A DNA stretch of 64,000 nucleotides, from contig OY288257.1 in NCBI GenBank assembly GCA_958450325.1, positions 11,737,873 through 11,801,872 on the forward strand, given 5' to 3'. Position 1 is the stretch's first letter. Each line of letters begins with the position of its first letter. The notes under the pieces were generated by a model, which worked only from the letters and a program-made list of their open reading frames with translations, had not been told where the DNA came from and did not search any database. Below, piece after piece: positions 36,722 to 49,400 of this stretch. Position numbers and translations under genes: made by a program. This DNA is from Agrostemma githago (Eukaryota > Streptophyta > Magnoliopsida > Caryophyllales > Caryophyllaceae).

Positions 36722-37686
36722 AATCACATCCACGACAGGGTTCACCTGTACTCTCTTAGGGTTCAGTTTCTTGCGGGTTTAGTGACCTTGAATAAGGAAA
36801 AGGGTTTAGTGTTGGATTAGGCAGAGCCGCGAAGCGGGTTCGCCTAATCCAACCCTAAACCCTTTTCCGTCCCGTCTTATGCAGTACCCTACTCTTAAGG
36901 TTCAGTGCCCCATCTTTTAATCACATCCACGACAGGGTTCACCAATACCCTCTTAGGGTTCAGTTTCTTGCGGGTTTAGTGACCTTGAATAAGGAAAAAG
37001 GTTTAGGGTTGGATTAGGCGGAGCCGCGAAGCGGGTTCGCCTTATCCAACCCTAAACCCTTTTCCGTCCCGTCTTATGCAGTACCCTACTCTTAAGGTTC
37101 AGTGCCCCATCTTTTAATAACATCCACGACAGGGTTCACCAATACTCTCTTAGGGTTCATTTTCTTGCGGGTTTAGTGACCTTGAATAAGGAAAAGGGTT
37201 TAGGATTGGATTAGGCAGAGCCGCGAAGCGGGTTCGCCTAATCCAACCCTAAACCCTTTTCCGTCCCGTCTTATGCAGTTCCCTTCTCTTAAGGTTCAGT
37301 GCCCCATCTTTTAATCACATCCACGACAGGGTACACCAATACCCTCTTAGGGTTCAGTTTCTTGCGGGTTTAGTGACCTCGAATAAGGAAAAGGGTTTAG
37401 GGTTGGATTAGGCGGAGCCGCGACCCTAAACCCTTTTCCGTCCCGTCTTATGCAGTACCCTACTCTTAAGGTTCAGTGCCCCATCTTTTAATCACATCCA
37501 CGACAGGGTTCACCAATACCCTCTTAGGGTTCAGTTTCTTGCGGGTTTAGTGACCTTGAGTAAGGAAAAGGGTTTAGGGTTGGATTAGGTAGAGCCGCGA
37601 AGCGGGTTCGACTAATCCAACCCTAAACCCTTTTCCGTCCCGTCTTATGCAGTACCCTACTCTTAAGGTTCAGTGCCCCATCTTTG
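36722..37686. repeat. Transition block L-D-E-F-G
   Basis: L 36722, D 36919, E 37116, F 37313, G 37490. D has CGCCTTATCC, E has TTAATAACATCC with GGATTGG, and G has CCTTGAGTAAGG, GGTAGAG and TTCGACTAATCC. Each looks like an isolated private mutation. The last short monomer before the long full-length-only stretch is at 37313. Confidence 0.7.
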
Positions 37687-38671
37687 AATCACACCCACGA
37701 CAGGGTTCACCAATACTCTCTTAGGGTTCAGTTTCTTGCGGGTTTAGTGACCTTGAATAAGGAAAAGGGTTTAGGGTTGGATAAGGCAGAGCCGCGAAGC
37801 GGGTTCGCCTAATCCAACCCTAAACCCTTTTCCGTCCCGTCTTATGCAGTACCCTATTCTTAAGGTTCAGTGCCCCATCTTTGAATCACATCCACGACTG
37901 GGTTCACCAATACCCTCTTAGGGTTCAGTTTCTTGCGGGTTTAGTGACCTTGAATAAGGAAAAGGGTTTAGGGCTGGATTAGGCGGAGCCGCGAAGCGGG
38001 TCCGCCTAATTCAACCCAAAACCCTTTTCCGTCCCGTCTTATGCAGTACCCTACTCTTAAGGTTCAGGGCCCCATCTTTGAATCACATCCACGACAGGGT
38101 TCACCAATACCCTCTTAGGGTTCAGTTTCTTGCGGGTTTAGTGACCTTGAATAAGGAAAATGGTTTAGGGTTGGATTAGGCGGAGCCGCGAAGCGGGTTC
38201 GCCTAATCCAACCCTAAACCCTTTTCCGTCCCGTCTTATGCAGTACCTTACTCTTAAGGTTCAGTTCCCCATCTTTGAATCACATCCACGACAGGGTTCA
38301 CCAGTACTCTCTTAGGGTTCAGTTTCTTACGGGTTTAGTGACCTTGAATAAGGAAAAGGGTTTAGGGTTGGATTAGGCGAAGCCGCGAAGCGGGTTCGCC
38401 TAATCCAACCCTAAACCCTTTTCCGTCCCGTCTTTTGCAGTACCCTACTCTTAAGGTTCAGTGCCCCATCTTTGAATCACACCCACGACAGGGTTCACCA
38501 ATACTCTCTTAGGGTTAAGTTTCTTGCGGGTTTAGTGACCTTGAATAAGGAAAAGGGTTTAGGGTTGGATAAGGCGGAGCCGCGAAGCGGGTTCGCCTAA
38601 TCCAACCCTAAACCCTTTTCCGTCCCGTCTTATGCAGTACCCTATTCTTAAGGTTCAGTGCCCCATCTTTG
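37687..38671. repeat. Return of H-A-B-C order
   Basis: H 37687, A 37884, B 38081, C 38278, H 38475. A carries its full diagnostic set (GACTGGG, GGGCTGG, CCTAATTCAACCC, CCCAAAACCC). The sequence GTTCAGGGCCCC lies at the end of A, and GTCTTTTGCAG at the end of C. H 38475 has GGGTTAAGTTTC, a mark reused in the next block. Confidence 0.77.
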
Positions 38672-41600
38672 AATCACACCCACGACAGGGTTCACCAATA
38701 CTCTCTTAGGGTTAAGTTTCTTGCGGGTTTAGTGACCTTGAATAAGGAAAAGGGTTTAGGGTTGGATAAGGCGGAGCCGCGAAGCGGGTTCGCCTAATCC
38801 AACCCTAAACCCTTTTCCGTCCCGTCTTATGCAGTACCCTATTCTTAAGGTTCAGTGCCCCATCTTTGAATCACATCCACGACTGGGTTCACCAATACCC
38901 TCTTAGGGTTCAGTTTCTTGCGGGTTTAGTGACCTTGAATAAGGAAAAGGGTTTAGGGCTGGATTAGGCGGAGCCGCGAAGCGGGTCCGCCTAATTCAAC
39001 CCAAAACCCTTTTCCGTCCCGTCTTATGCAGTACCCTACTCTTAAGGTTCAGTGCCCCATCTTTGAATCACATCCACGACAGGGTTCACCAATACCCTCT
39101 TAGGGTTCAGTTTCTTGCGGGTTTAGTGACCTTGAATAAGGAAAATGGTTTAGGGTTGGATTAGGCGGAGCCGCGAAGCGGGTTCGCCTAATCCAACCCT
39201 AAACCCTTTTCCGTCCCGTCTTATGCAGTACCTTACTCTTAAGGTTCAGTGCCCCATCTTTGAATCACATCCACGACAGGGTTCACCAGTACTCTCTTAG
39301 GGTTCAGTTTCTTACGGGTTTAGTGACCTTGAATAAGGAAAAGGGTTTAGGGTTGGATTAGGCGAAGCCGCGAAGCGGGTTCGCCTAATCCAACCCTAAA
39401 CCCTTTTCCGTCCCGTCTTATGCAGTACCCTACTCTTAAGGTTCAGTGCCCCATCTTTGAATCACATCCACGACAGGGTTCACCAATACCCTCTTAGGGT
39501 TCAGTTTCTTGCGGGTTTAGTGACCTTGAATAAGGAAAAGGGTTTAGGGCTGGATTAGGCGGAGCCGCGAACCGGGTCCGCCTAATTCAACCCAAAACCC
39601 TTTTCCGTCCCGTCTTATGCAGTACCCTACTCTTAAGGTTCAGGGCCCCATCTTTGAATCACATCCACGACAGGGTTCACCAATACCCTCTTAGGGTTCA
39701 GTTTCTTGCGGGTTTAGTGACCTTGAATAAGGAAAATGGTTTAGGGTTGGATAAGGCAGAGCCGCGAAGCGGGTTCGCCTAATCCAACCCTAAACCCTTT
39801 TCCGTCCCGTCTTATGCAGTACCCTATTCTTAAGGTTCAGTGCCCCATCTTTGAATCACATCCACGACTGGGTTCACCAATACCCTCTTAGGGTTCAGTT
39901 TCTTGCGGGTTTAGTGACCTTGAATAAGGAAAAGGGTTTAGGGCTGGATTAGGCGGAGCCGCGAAGCGGGTCCGCCTAATTCAACCCAAAACCCTTTTCC
40001 GTCCCGTCTTATGCAGTACCCTACTCTTAAGGTTCAGTGCCCCATCTTTGAATCACATCCACGACAGGGTTCACCAATACCCTCTTAGGGTTCAGTTTCT
40101 TGCGGGTTTAGTGACCTTGAATAAGGAAAATGGTTTAGGGTTGGATTAGGCGGAGCCGCGAAGCGGGTTCGCCTAATCCAACCCTAAACCCTTTTCCGTC
40201 CCGTCTTATGCAGTACCTTACTCTTAAGGTTCAGTGCTCCATCTTTGAATCACATCCACGACAGGGTTCACCAGTATTCTCTTAGGGTTCAGTTTCTTAC
40301 GGGTTTAGTGACCTTGAATAAGGAAAAGGGTTTAGGGTTGGATTAGGCGAAGCCGCGAAGCGGGTTCGCCTAATCCAACCCTAAACCCTTTTCCGTCCCG
40401 TCTTATGCAGTACCCTACTCTTAAGGTTCAGTGCCCCATCTTTGAATCACACCCACGACAGGGTTCACCAATACTCTCTTAGGGTTAAGTTTCTTGCGGG
40501 TTTAGTGACCTTGAATAAGGAAAAGGGTTTAGGGTTGGATAAGGCGGAGCCGCGAAGCGGGTTCGCCTAATCCAACCCTAAACCCTTTTCCGTCCCGTCT
40601 TATGCAGTACCCTATTCTTAAGGTTCAGTGCCCCATCTTTGAATCACATCCACGACTGGGTTCACCAATACCCTCTTAGGGTTCAGTTTCTTGCGGGTTT
40701 AGTGACCTTGAATAAGGAAAAGGGTTTAGGGCTGGATTAGGCGGAGCCGCGAAGCGGGTCCGCCTAATTCAACCCAAAACCCTTTTCCGTCCCGTCTTAT
40801 GCAGTACCCTACTCTTAAGGTTCAGTGCCCCATCTTTGAATCACATCCACGACAGGGTTCACCAATACCCTCTTAGGGTTCAGTTTCTTGCGGGTTTAGT
40901 GACCTTGAATAAGGAAAATGGTTTAGGGTTGGATTAGGCGGAGCCGCGAAGCGGGTTCGCCTAATCCAACCCTAAACCCTTTTCCGTCCCGTCTTATGCA
41001 GTACCTTACTCTTAAGGTTCAGTGCCCCATCTTTGAATCACATCCACGACAGGGTTCACCAGTACTCTCTTAGGGTTCAGTTTCTTACGGGTTTAGTGAC
41101 CTTGAATAAGGAAAAGGGTTTAGGGTTGGATTAGGCGAAGCCGCGAAGCGGGTTCGCCTAATCCAACCCTAAACCCTTTTCCGTCCCGTCTTATGCAGTA
41201 CCCTACTCTTAAGGTTCAGTGCCCCATCTTTGAATCACATCCACGACAGGGTTCACCAATACCCTCTTAGGGTTCAGTTTCTTGCGGGTTTAGTGACCTT
41301 GAATAAGGAAAAGGGTTTAGGGCTGGATTAGGCGGAGCCGCGAACCGGGTCCGCCTAATTCAACCCAAAACCCTTTTCCGTCCCGTCTTATGCAGTACCC
41401 TACTCTTAAGGTTCAGGGCCCCATCTTTGAATCACATCCACGACAGGGTTCACCAATACCCTCTTAGGGTTCAGTTTCTTGCGGGTTTAGTGACCTTGAA
41501 TAAGGAAAATGGTTTAGGGTTGGATAAGGCAGAGCCGCGAAGCGGGTTCGCCTAATCCAACCCTAAACCCTTTTCCGTCCCGTCTTATGCAGTACCCTAT

Positions 41601-42217
41601 TCTTAAGGTTCAGTGCCCCATCTTTGAATCACATCCACGACTGGGTTCACCAATACCCTCTTAGGGTTCAGTTTCTTGCGGGTTTAGTGACCTTGAATAA
41701 GGAAAAGGGTTTAGGGCTGGATTAGGCGGAGCCGCGAAGCGGGTCCGCCTAATTCAACCCAAAACCCTTTTCCGTCCCGTCTTATGCAGTACCCTACTCT
41801 TAAGGTTCAGTGCCCCATCTTTGAATCACATCCACGACAGGGTTCACCAATACCCTCTTAGGGTTCAGTTTCTTGCGGGTTTAGTGACCTTGAATAAGGA
41901 AAATGGTTTAGGGTTGGATTAGGCGGAGCCGCGAAGCGGGTTCGCCTAATCCAACCCTAAACCCTTTTCCGTCCCGTCTTATGCAGTACCTTACTCTTAA
42001 GGTTCAGTGCCCCATCTTTGAATCACATCCACGACAGGGTTCACCAGTACTCTCTTAGGGTTCAGTTTCTTACGGGTTTAGTGACCTTGAATAAGGAAAA
42101 TGGTTTAGGGTTGGATTAGGCGAAGCCGCGAAGCGGGTTCGCCTAATCCAACCCTAAACCCTTTTCCGTCCCGTCTTTTGCAGTACCCTACTCTTAAGGT
42201 TCAGTGCCCCATCTTTT
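38672..42217. repeat. 1773 bp nine-monomer HOR, two copies, no short monomers
   Basis: Copy 1 (38672-40444) is H A B C A' B/H A B C, and copy 2 (40445-42217) repeats it exactly in phase. Here A' is an A monomer with ACGACAGGG instead of GACTGGG, GCGAACCGGGTCC, and the end GTTCAGGGCCCC. B/H has a B front (GGAAAATGG) and an H back (GGATAAGG, CCTATTC). GGGTTAAGTTTC in H, GAACCGGG and CAGGGCCCC all recur 1773 bp apart. Differences are few: copy 1's last C has CAGTATTCTC, and copy 2's last C has GGAAAATGG and CTTTTGCAG. Confidence 0.85.
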
Positions 42218-44147
42218 AATCACATCCACGACAGGGTTCACCAATACCCTCTTAGGGTTCAGTTTCTTGCGGGTTTAGTGACCTTGAATAAGGAAAAAGG
42301 TTTAGGGTTGGATTAGGCGGAGCCGCGAAGCGGGTTCGCCTAATCCAACCCTAAACCCTTTTCCGTCCCGTCTTATGCAGTACCCTACTCTTAAGGTTCA
42401 GTGCCCCATCTTTTAATCACATCCACGACAGGGTTTACCAATACCCTCTTAGGGTTCAGTTTCTTGCGGGTTTAGTGACCTTGAATAAGGAAAAGGGTTT
42501 AGTGTTGGATTAGGCAGAGCCGCGAAGCGGGTTCGCCTAATCCAACCCTAAACCCTTTTCCGTCCCGTCTTATGCAGTTCCCTACTCTTAAGGTTCAGTG
42601 CCCCATCTTTTAATCACATCCACGACAGGGTACACCAATACCCTCTTAGGGTTCAGTTTCTTGCGGGTTTAGTGACCTCGAATAAGGAAAAGGGTTTAGG
42701 GTTGGATTAGGCGGAGCCGCGACCCTAAACCCTTTTCCGTCCCGTCTTATGCAGTACCCTACTCTTAAGGTTCAGTGCCCCATCTTTTAATCACATCCAC
42801 GACAGGGTTCACCAATACCCTCTTAGGGTTCAGTTTCTTGCGGGTTTAGTGACCTTGAATAAGGAAAAGGGTTTAGGGTTGGATTAGGCAGAGCCGCGAA
42901 GCGGGTTCGCCTAATCCAACCCTAAACCCTTTTCCGTCCCGTCTTATGCAGTACCCTACTCTTAAGGTTCAGTGCCCCATCTTTTAATCACATCCACGAC
43001 AGGGTTCACCAATACCCTCTTAGGGTTCAGTTTCTTGCGGGTTTAGTGACCTTGAATAAGGAAAATGGTTTAGGGTTGGATTAGGCGGAGCCGCGAAGCG
43101 GGTTCGCCTAATCCAACCCTAAACCCTTTTCCGTCCCGTCTTATGCAGTACCTTACTCTTAAGGTTCAGTGCCCCATCTTTGAATCACATCCACGACAGG
43201 GTTCACCAGTACTCTCTTAGGGTTCAGTTTCTTACGGGTTTAGTGACCTTGAATAAGGAAAATGGTTTAGGGTTGGATTAGGCGAAGCCGCGAAGCGGGT
43301 TCGCCTAATCCAACCCTAAACCCTTTTCCGTCCCGTCTTTTGCAGTACCCTACTCTTAAGGTTCAGTGCCCCATCTTTTAATCACATCCACGACAGGGTT
43401 CACCAATACCCTCTTAGGGTTCAGTTTCTTGCGGGTTTAGTGACCTTGAATAAGGAAAAAGGTTTAGGGTTGGATTAGGCGGAGCCGCGAAGCGGGTTCG
43501 CCTAATCCAACCCTAAACCCTTTTCCGTCCCGTCTTATGCAGTACCCTACTCTTAAGGTTCAGTGCCCCATCTTTTAATCACATCCACGACAGGGTTTAC
43601 CAATACCCTCTTAGGGTTCAGTTTCTTGCGGGTTTAGTGACCTTGAATAAGGAAAAGGGTTTAGTGTTGGATTAGGCAGAGCCGCGAAGCGGGTTCGCCT
43701 AATCCAACCCTAAACCCTTTTCCGTCCCGTCTTATGCAGTTCCCTACTCTTAAGGTTCAGTGCCCCATCTTTTAATCACATCCACGACAGGGTACACCAA
43801 TACCCTCTTAGGGTTCAGTTTCTTGCGGGTTTAGTGACCTCGAATAAGGAAAAGGGTTTAGGGTTGGATTAGGCGGAGCCGCGACCCTAAACCCTTTTCC
43901 GTCCCGTCTTATGCAGTACCCTACTCTTAAGGTTCAGTGCCCCATCTTTTAATCACATCCACGACAGGGTTCACCAATACCCTCTTAGGGTTCAGTTTCT
44001 TGCGGGTTTAGTGACCTTGAATAAGGAAAAGGGTTTAGGGTTGGATTAGGCAGAGCCGCGAAGCGGGTTCGCCTAATCCAACCCTAAACCCTTTTCCGTC
44101 CCGTCTTATGCAGTACCCTACTCTTAAGGTTCAGTGCCCCATCTTTG
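41824..44147. repeat. 1162 bp six-monomer HOR B-C-D-E*-F-G, two copies
   Basis: Copy 1 is B 41824, C 42021, D 42218, E* 42415, F 42612, G 42789. Copy 2 is 42986, 43183, 43380, 43577, 43774, 43951. Five full plus one short monomer give 1162 bp. Shared marks are GGAAAATGG together with GTCTTTTGCAG in C, and CAGGGTTTACC in E*. The first two monomers of copy 1 also belong to the preceding 1773 bp repeat, so the two periods overlap. The B monomers differ at the front (TTGAATC at 41824, TTTAATC at 42986). Confidence 0.82.
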
Positions 44148-46470
44148 AATCACATCCACGACAGGGTTCACCAGTACTCTCTTAGGGTTCAGTTTCTTGC
44201 GGGTTTAGTGACCTTGAATAAGGAAAAGGGATTAGGGTTGGATTAGGCGGAGCCGCAAAGCGGGTTCGCCTAATCCAACCCTAAACCCTTTTCCGTCCCG
44301 TCTTATGCAGTATCCTACTCTTAAGGTTCAGTGCCCAATCTTTGAATCACATCCACGACAGGGTTCACCAATACTCTCTTAGGGTTCAGTTTCTTGCGGG
44401 TTTAGTGACCTTGAATAAGGAAAAGGGTTTAGGGTTGGATTAGGCGGAGCCGCGAAGCGGGTCCGCCTAATCCAACCCTAAACCCTTTTCCGTCCCGTGT
44501 TATGCAGTACCCTACTCTTAAGGTTCAGTGCCCCATCTTTGAATCACATACACGACAGGGTTCACCAGTACTCTCTTAGGGTTCAGTTTCTTGCGGGTTT
44601 AGTGACCTTGAATAAGGAAAAAGGTTTAGGGTTGGATTAGGCGGAGCCGCGAAGCGGGTTCGCCTAATCCAACCCTAAACCCTTTTCCGTCCCGTCTTAT
44701 GCAGTACCCTACTCTTAAGGTTCAGTGCCCCATCTTTTAATCACATCCACGACAGGGTTTACCAATACCCTCTTAGGGTTCAGTTTCTTGCGGGTTTAGT
44801 GACCTTGAATAAGGAAAAGGGTTTAGTGTTGGATTAGGCAGAGCCGCGAAGCGGGTTCGCCTAATCCAACCCTAAACCCTTTTCCGTCCCGTCTTATGCA
44901 GTTCCCTACTCTTAAGGTTCAGTGCCCCATCTTTTAATCACATCCACGACAGGGTACACCAATACCCTCTTAGGGTTCAGTTTCTTGCGGGTTTAGTGAC
45001 CTCGAATAAGGAAAAGGATTTAGGGTTGGATTAGGCGGAGCCGCGACCCTAAACCCTTTTCCGTCCCGTCTTATGCAGTACCCTACTCTTAAGGTTCAGT
45101 GCCCCATCTTTTAATCACATCCACGAAAGGGTTCACCAATACCCTCTTAGGGTTCAGTTTCTTGCGGGTTTAGTGACCTTGAATAAGGAAAAGGGTTTAG
45201 GGTTGGATTAGGCAGAGCCGCGAAGCGGGTTCGCCTAATCCAACCCTAAACCCTTTTCCGTCCCGTCTTATGCAGTACCCTACTCTTAAGGTTCAGTGCC
45301 CCATCTTTGAATCACATCCACGACAGGGTTCACCAGTACTCTCTTAGGGTTCAGTTTCTTGCGGGTTTAGTGACCTTGAATAAGGAAAAGGGATTAGGGT
45401 TGGATTAGGCGGAGCCGCAAAGCGGGTTCGCCTAATCCAACCCTAAACCCTTTTCCGTCCCGTCTTATGCAGTATCCTACTCTTAAGGTTCAGTGCCCAA
45501 TCTTTGAATCACATCCACGACAGGGTTCACCAATACTCTCTTAGGGTTCAGTTTCTTGCGGGTTTAGTGACCTTGAATAAGGAAAAGGGTTTAGGGTTGG
45601 ATTAGGCGGAGCCGCGAAGCGGGTCCGCCTAATCCAACCCTAAACCCTTTTCCGTCCCGTGTTATGCAGTACCCTACTCTTAAGGTTCAGTGCCCCATCT
45701 TTGAATCACATACACGACAGGGTTCACCAGTACTCTCTTAGGGTTCAGTTTCTTGCGGGTTTAGTGACCTTGAATAAGGAAAAGGGTTTAGGGTTGGATT
45801 AGGCGGAGCTGCGAAGCGGGTCCGCCTAATCCAACCCTAAAACCTTTTCCGTCCCGTCTTATGCAGTACCCTACTCTTAAGGTTCAGTGCCCCATCTTTG
45901 AATCACATCCACGACAGGGTTCACCAGTACTCTCTTAGGGTTCAGTTTCTGTCGGGTTTAGTGACCTTGAATAAGGAAAAGGGTTTAGGGATGGAGTAGG
46001 CGGAGCCGCGAAGCGGGTTCGCCTAATCCAACCTTAAACCCTTTTCCGTCCCGTCTTATGCAGTACCCTACTCTTAAGGTTCAGTGCCCCATCTTTTAAT
46101 CACATCCACGACAGGGTTCACCAATACCCTCTTAGGGTTCAGTTTCTTGCGGGTTTAGTGACCTTGAATAAGGAAAAGGGTTTAGCGTTGGATTAGGCAG
46201 AGCCGCGAAGCGGGTTCGCCTAATCCAACCCTAAACCCTTTTCCGTCCCGTCTTATGCAGTTCCCTACTCTTAAGGTTCAGTGCCCCATCTTTTAATCAC
46301 ATCCACGACAGGGTACACCAATACCCTCTTAGGGTTCAGTTTCTTGCGGGTTTAGTGACCTCGAATAAGGAAAAGGGTTTAGGGTTGGATTAGGCGGAGC
46401 CGCGACCCTAAACCCTTTTCCGTCCCGTCTTATGCAGTACCCTACTCTTAAGGTTCAGTGCCCATCTTTT
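44148..46470. repeat. P-Q-R domain, again at 1162 bp offset
   Basis: P 44148 (GGGATTAGGG, GCCGCAAAGC, CAGTATCC), Q 44345 (GCCCAATC before it, CCCGTGTTATG at its end), an R/D hybrid 44542 (CACATACACG front, GGAAAAAGG back), E* 44739 (GGGTTTACC), F 44936, G 45113 (ACGAAAGGG). Then P 45310, Q 45507, R 45704, N2 45901, E 46098 (GCGTTGG), F 46295. The P-Q pair recurs at 1162 bp with all private marks. F 46295 has a one-base deletion at its end (GTGCCCATC). Confidence 0.78.
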
Positions 46471-49400
46471 AATCACATCCACGACAGGGTTCACCAATAC
46501 CCTCTTAGGGTTCAGTTTCTTGCGGGTTTAGTGACCTTGAATAAGGAAAAGGGTTTAGGGTTGGATTAGGTGGAGCCGCGAAGCGGGTCCGCCTAATCCA
46601 ACCCTAAACCATTTTCCGTCCCGTCTTATGCAGTACCCTACTCTTAAGGTTCAGTGCCCCATCTTTGAATCACATCCACGACAGGGTTCACCAGTACTCT
46701 CTTAGGGTTCAGTTTCTTGCGGGTTTAGTGACCTTGAATAAGGAAAAGGGTTTAGGGTTGGATTAGGCGGAGCCGCGAAGCGAGTCCGCCTAATCCAACC
46801 CTAAAACCTTTTCCGTCCCGTCTTATGCAGTACCCTACTCAGAAGGTTCAGTGCCCCATCTTTGAATCACATCCACGACAGGGTTCACCAGTACTCTCTT
46901 AGGGTTCAGTTTCTTGCGGGTTTAGTGACCTTGAATAAGGAAAAGGGTTTAGAGTTGGATTAGGCGGAGCCGCGTAGCGGGTTCGCCTAATCCAACCCTA
47001 AACCCTTTTCCGTCCCGTCTTATGCAGTTCCCTACTCTTAAGGTTCAGTGCCCCATCTTTTAATCACATCCACGACAGGGTACACCAATACCCTCTTAGG
47101 GTTCAGTTTCTTGCGGGTTTAGTGACCTCGAATAAGGAAAAGGGTTTAGGGTTGGATTAGGCGGAGCCGCGACCCTAAACCCTTTTCCGTCTCGTCTTAT
47201 GCAGTACCCTACTCTTAAGGTTCAGTGCCCCATCTTTTAATCACATCCACGACAGGGTTCACCAATACCCTCTTAGGGTTCAGTTTATTGCGGGTTTAGT
47301 GACCTTGAATAAGGAAAAGGGTTTAGGGTTGGATTAGGCAGAGCCGCGAAGTGGGTTCGCCTAATCCAACCCTAAACCCTTTTCCGTCCCGTCTTATGCA
47401 GTACCCTACTCTTAAGGTTCAGTGCCCCATCTTAGAATCACACCCACGACAGGGTTCACCAATACTCTCTTAGGGTTCAGTTTCTTGCGGGTTTAGTGAC
47501 CTTGAATAAGGAAAAGGGTTTAGGGTTGGATTAGGCAGAGCCGCGAAGCGGGTTCGCCTAATCCAACCCTAAACCCTTTTCCGTCCCGTGTTATGCAGTA
47601 CCCTACTCTTAAGGTTCAGTGCCCCATCTTTGAATCACATACACGACAGGGTTCACCAGTACTCTCTTAGGGTTCAGTTTCTTGCGGGTTTAGTGACCTT
47701 GAATAAGGAAAAGGGTTTAGGGTTGGATTAGGCGGAGCTGCGAAGCGGGTCCGCCTAATCCAACCCTAAAACCTTTTCCGTCCCGTCTTATGCAGTACCC
47801 TACTCTTAAGGTTCAGTGCCCCATCTTTGAATCACATCCACGACAGGGTTCACCAGTACTCTCTTAGGGTTCAGTTTCTGTCGGGTTTAGTGACCTTGAA
47901 TAAGGAAAAGGGTTTAGGGATGGAGTAGGCGGAGCCGCGAAGCGGGTTCGCCTAATCCAACCTTAAACCCTTTTCCGTCCCGTCTTATGCAGTACCCTAC
48001 TCTTAAGGTTCAGTGCCCCATCTTTGAATCACATCCACGACAGGGTTCACCAGTACTCTCTTAGGGTTCAGTTTCTTGCGGGTTTAGTGACCTTGAATAA
48101 GGAAAAGGGTTTAGGGTTGGATTAGGCGGAGCCGCGAAGCGAGTCCGCCTAATCCAACCCTAAAACCTTTTCCGTCCCGTCTTATGCAGTACCCTACTCA
48201 GAAGGTTCAGTGCCCCATCTTTGAATCACATCCACGACAGGGTTCACCAGTACTCTCTTAGGGTTCAGTTTCTTGCGGGTTTAGTGACCTTGAATAAGGA
48301 AAAGGGTTTAGGGTTGGATTAGGCGGAGCCGCGACCCTAAACCCTTTTCCGTCCCGTCTTATGCAGTACCCTACTCTTAAGGTTCAGTGCCCATCTTTTA
48401 ATCACATCCACGACAGGGTTCACCAATACCCTCTTAGGGTTCAGTTTCTTGCGGGTTTAGTGACCTTGAATAAGGAAAAGGGTTTAGGGTTGGATTAGGT
48501 GGAGCCGCGAAGCGGGTCCGCCTAATCCAACCCTAAACCATTTTCCGTCCCGTCTTATGCAGTACCCTACTCTTAAGGTTCAGTGCCCCATCTTTGAATC
48601 ACATCCACGACAGGGTTCACCAGTACTCTCTTAGGGTTCAGTTTCTTGCGGGTTTAGTGACCTTGAATAAGGAAAAGGGTTTAGGGTTGGATTAGGCGGA
48701 GCCGCGAAGCGAGTCCGCCTAATCCAACCCTAAAACCTTTTCCGTCCCGTCTTATGCAGTACCCTACTCAGAAGGTTCAGTGCCCCATCTTTGAATCACA
48801 TCCACGACAGGGTTCACCAGTACTCTCTTAGGGTTCAGTTTCTTGCGGGTTTAGTGACCTTGAATAAGGAAAAGGGTTTAGAGTTGGATTAGGCGGAGCC
48901 GCGTAGCGGGTTCGCCTAATCCAACCCTAAACCCTTTTCCGTCCCGTCTTATGCAGTTCCCTACTCTTAAGGTTCAGTGCCCCATCTTTTAATCACATCC
49001 ACGACAGGGTACACCAATACCCTCTTAGGGTTCAGTTTCTTGCGGGTTTAGTGACCTCGAATAAGGAAAAGGGTTTAGGGTTGGATTAGGCGGAGCCGCG
49101 ACCCTAAACCCTTTTCCGTCTCGTCTTATGCAGTACCCTACTCTTAAGGTTCAGTGCCCCATCTTTTAATCACATCCACGACAGGGTTCACCAATACCCT
49201 CTTAGGGTTCAGTTTCTTGCGGGTTTAGTGACCTTGAATAAGGAAAAGGGTTTAGGGTTGGATTAGGCAGAGCCGCGAAGTGGGTTCGCCTAATCCAACC
49301 CTAAACCCTTTTCCGTCCCGTCTTATGCAGTACCCTACTCTTAAGGTTCAGTGCCCCATCTTAGAATCACACCCACGACAGGGTTCACCAATACTCTCTT

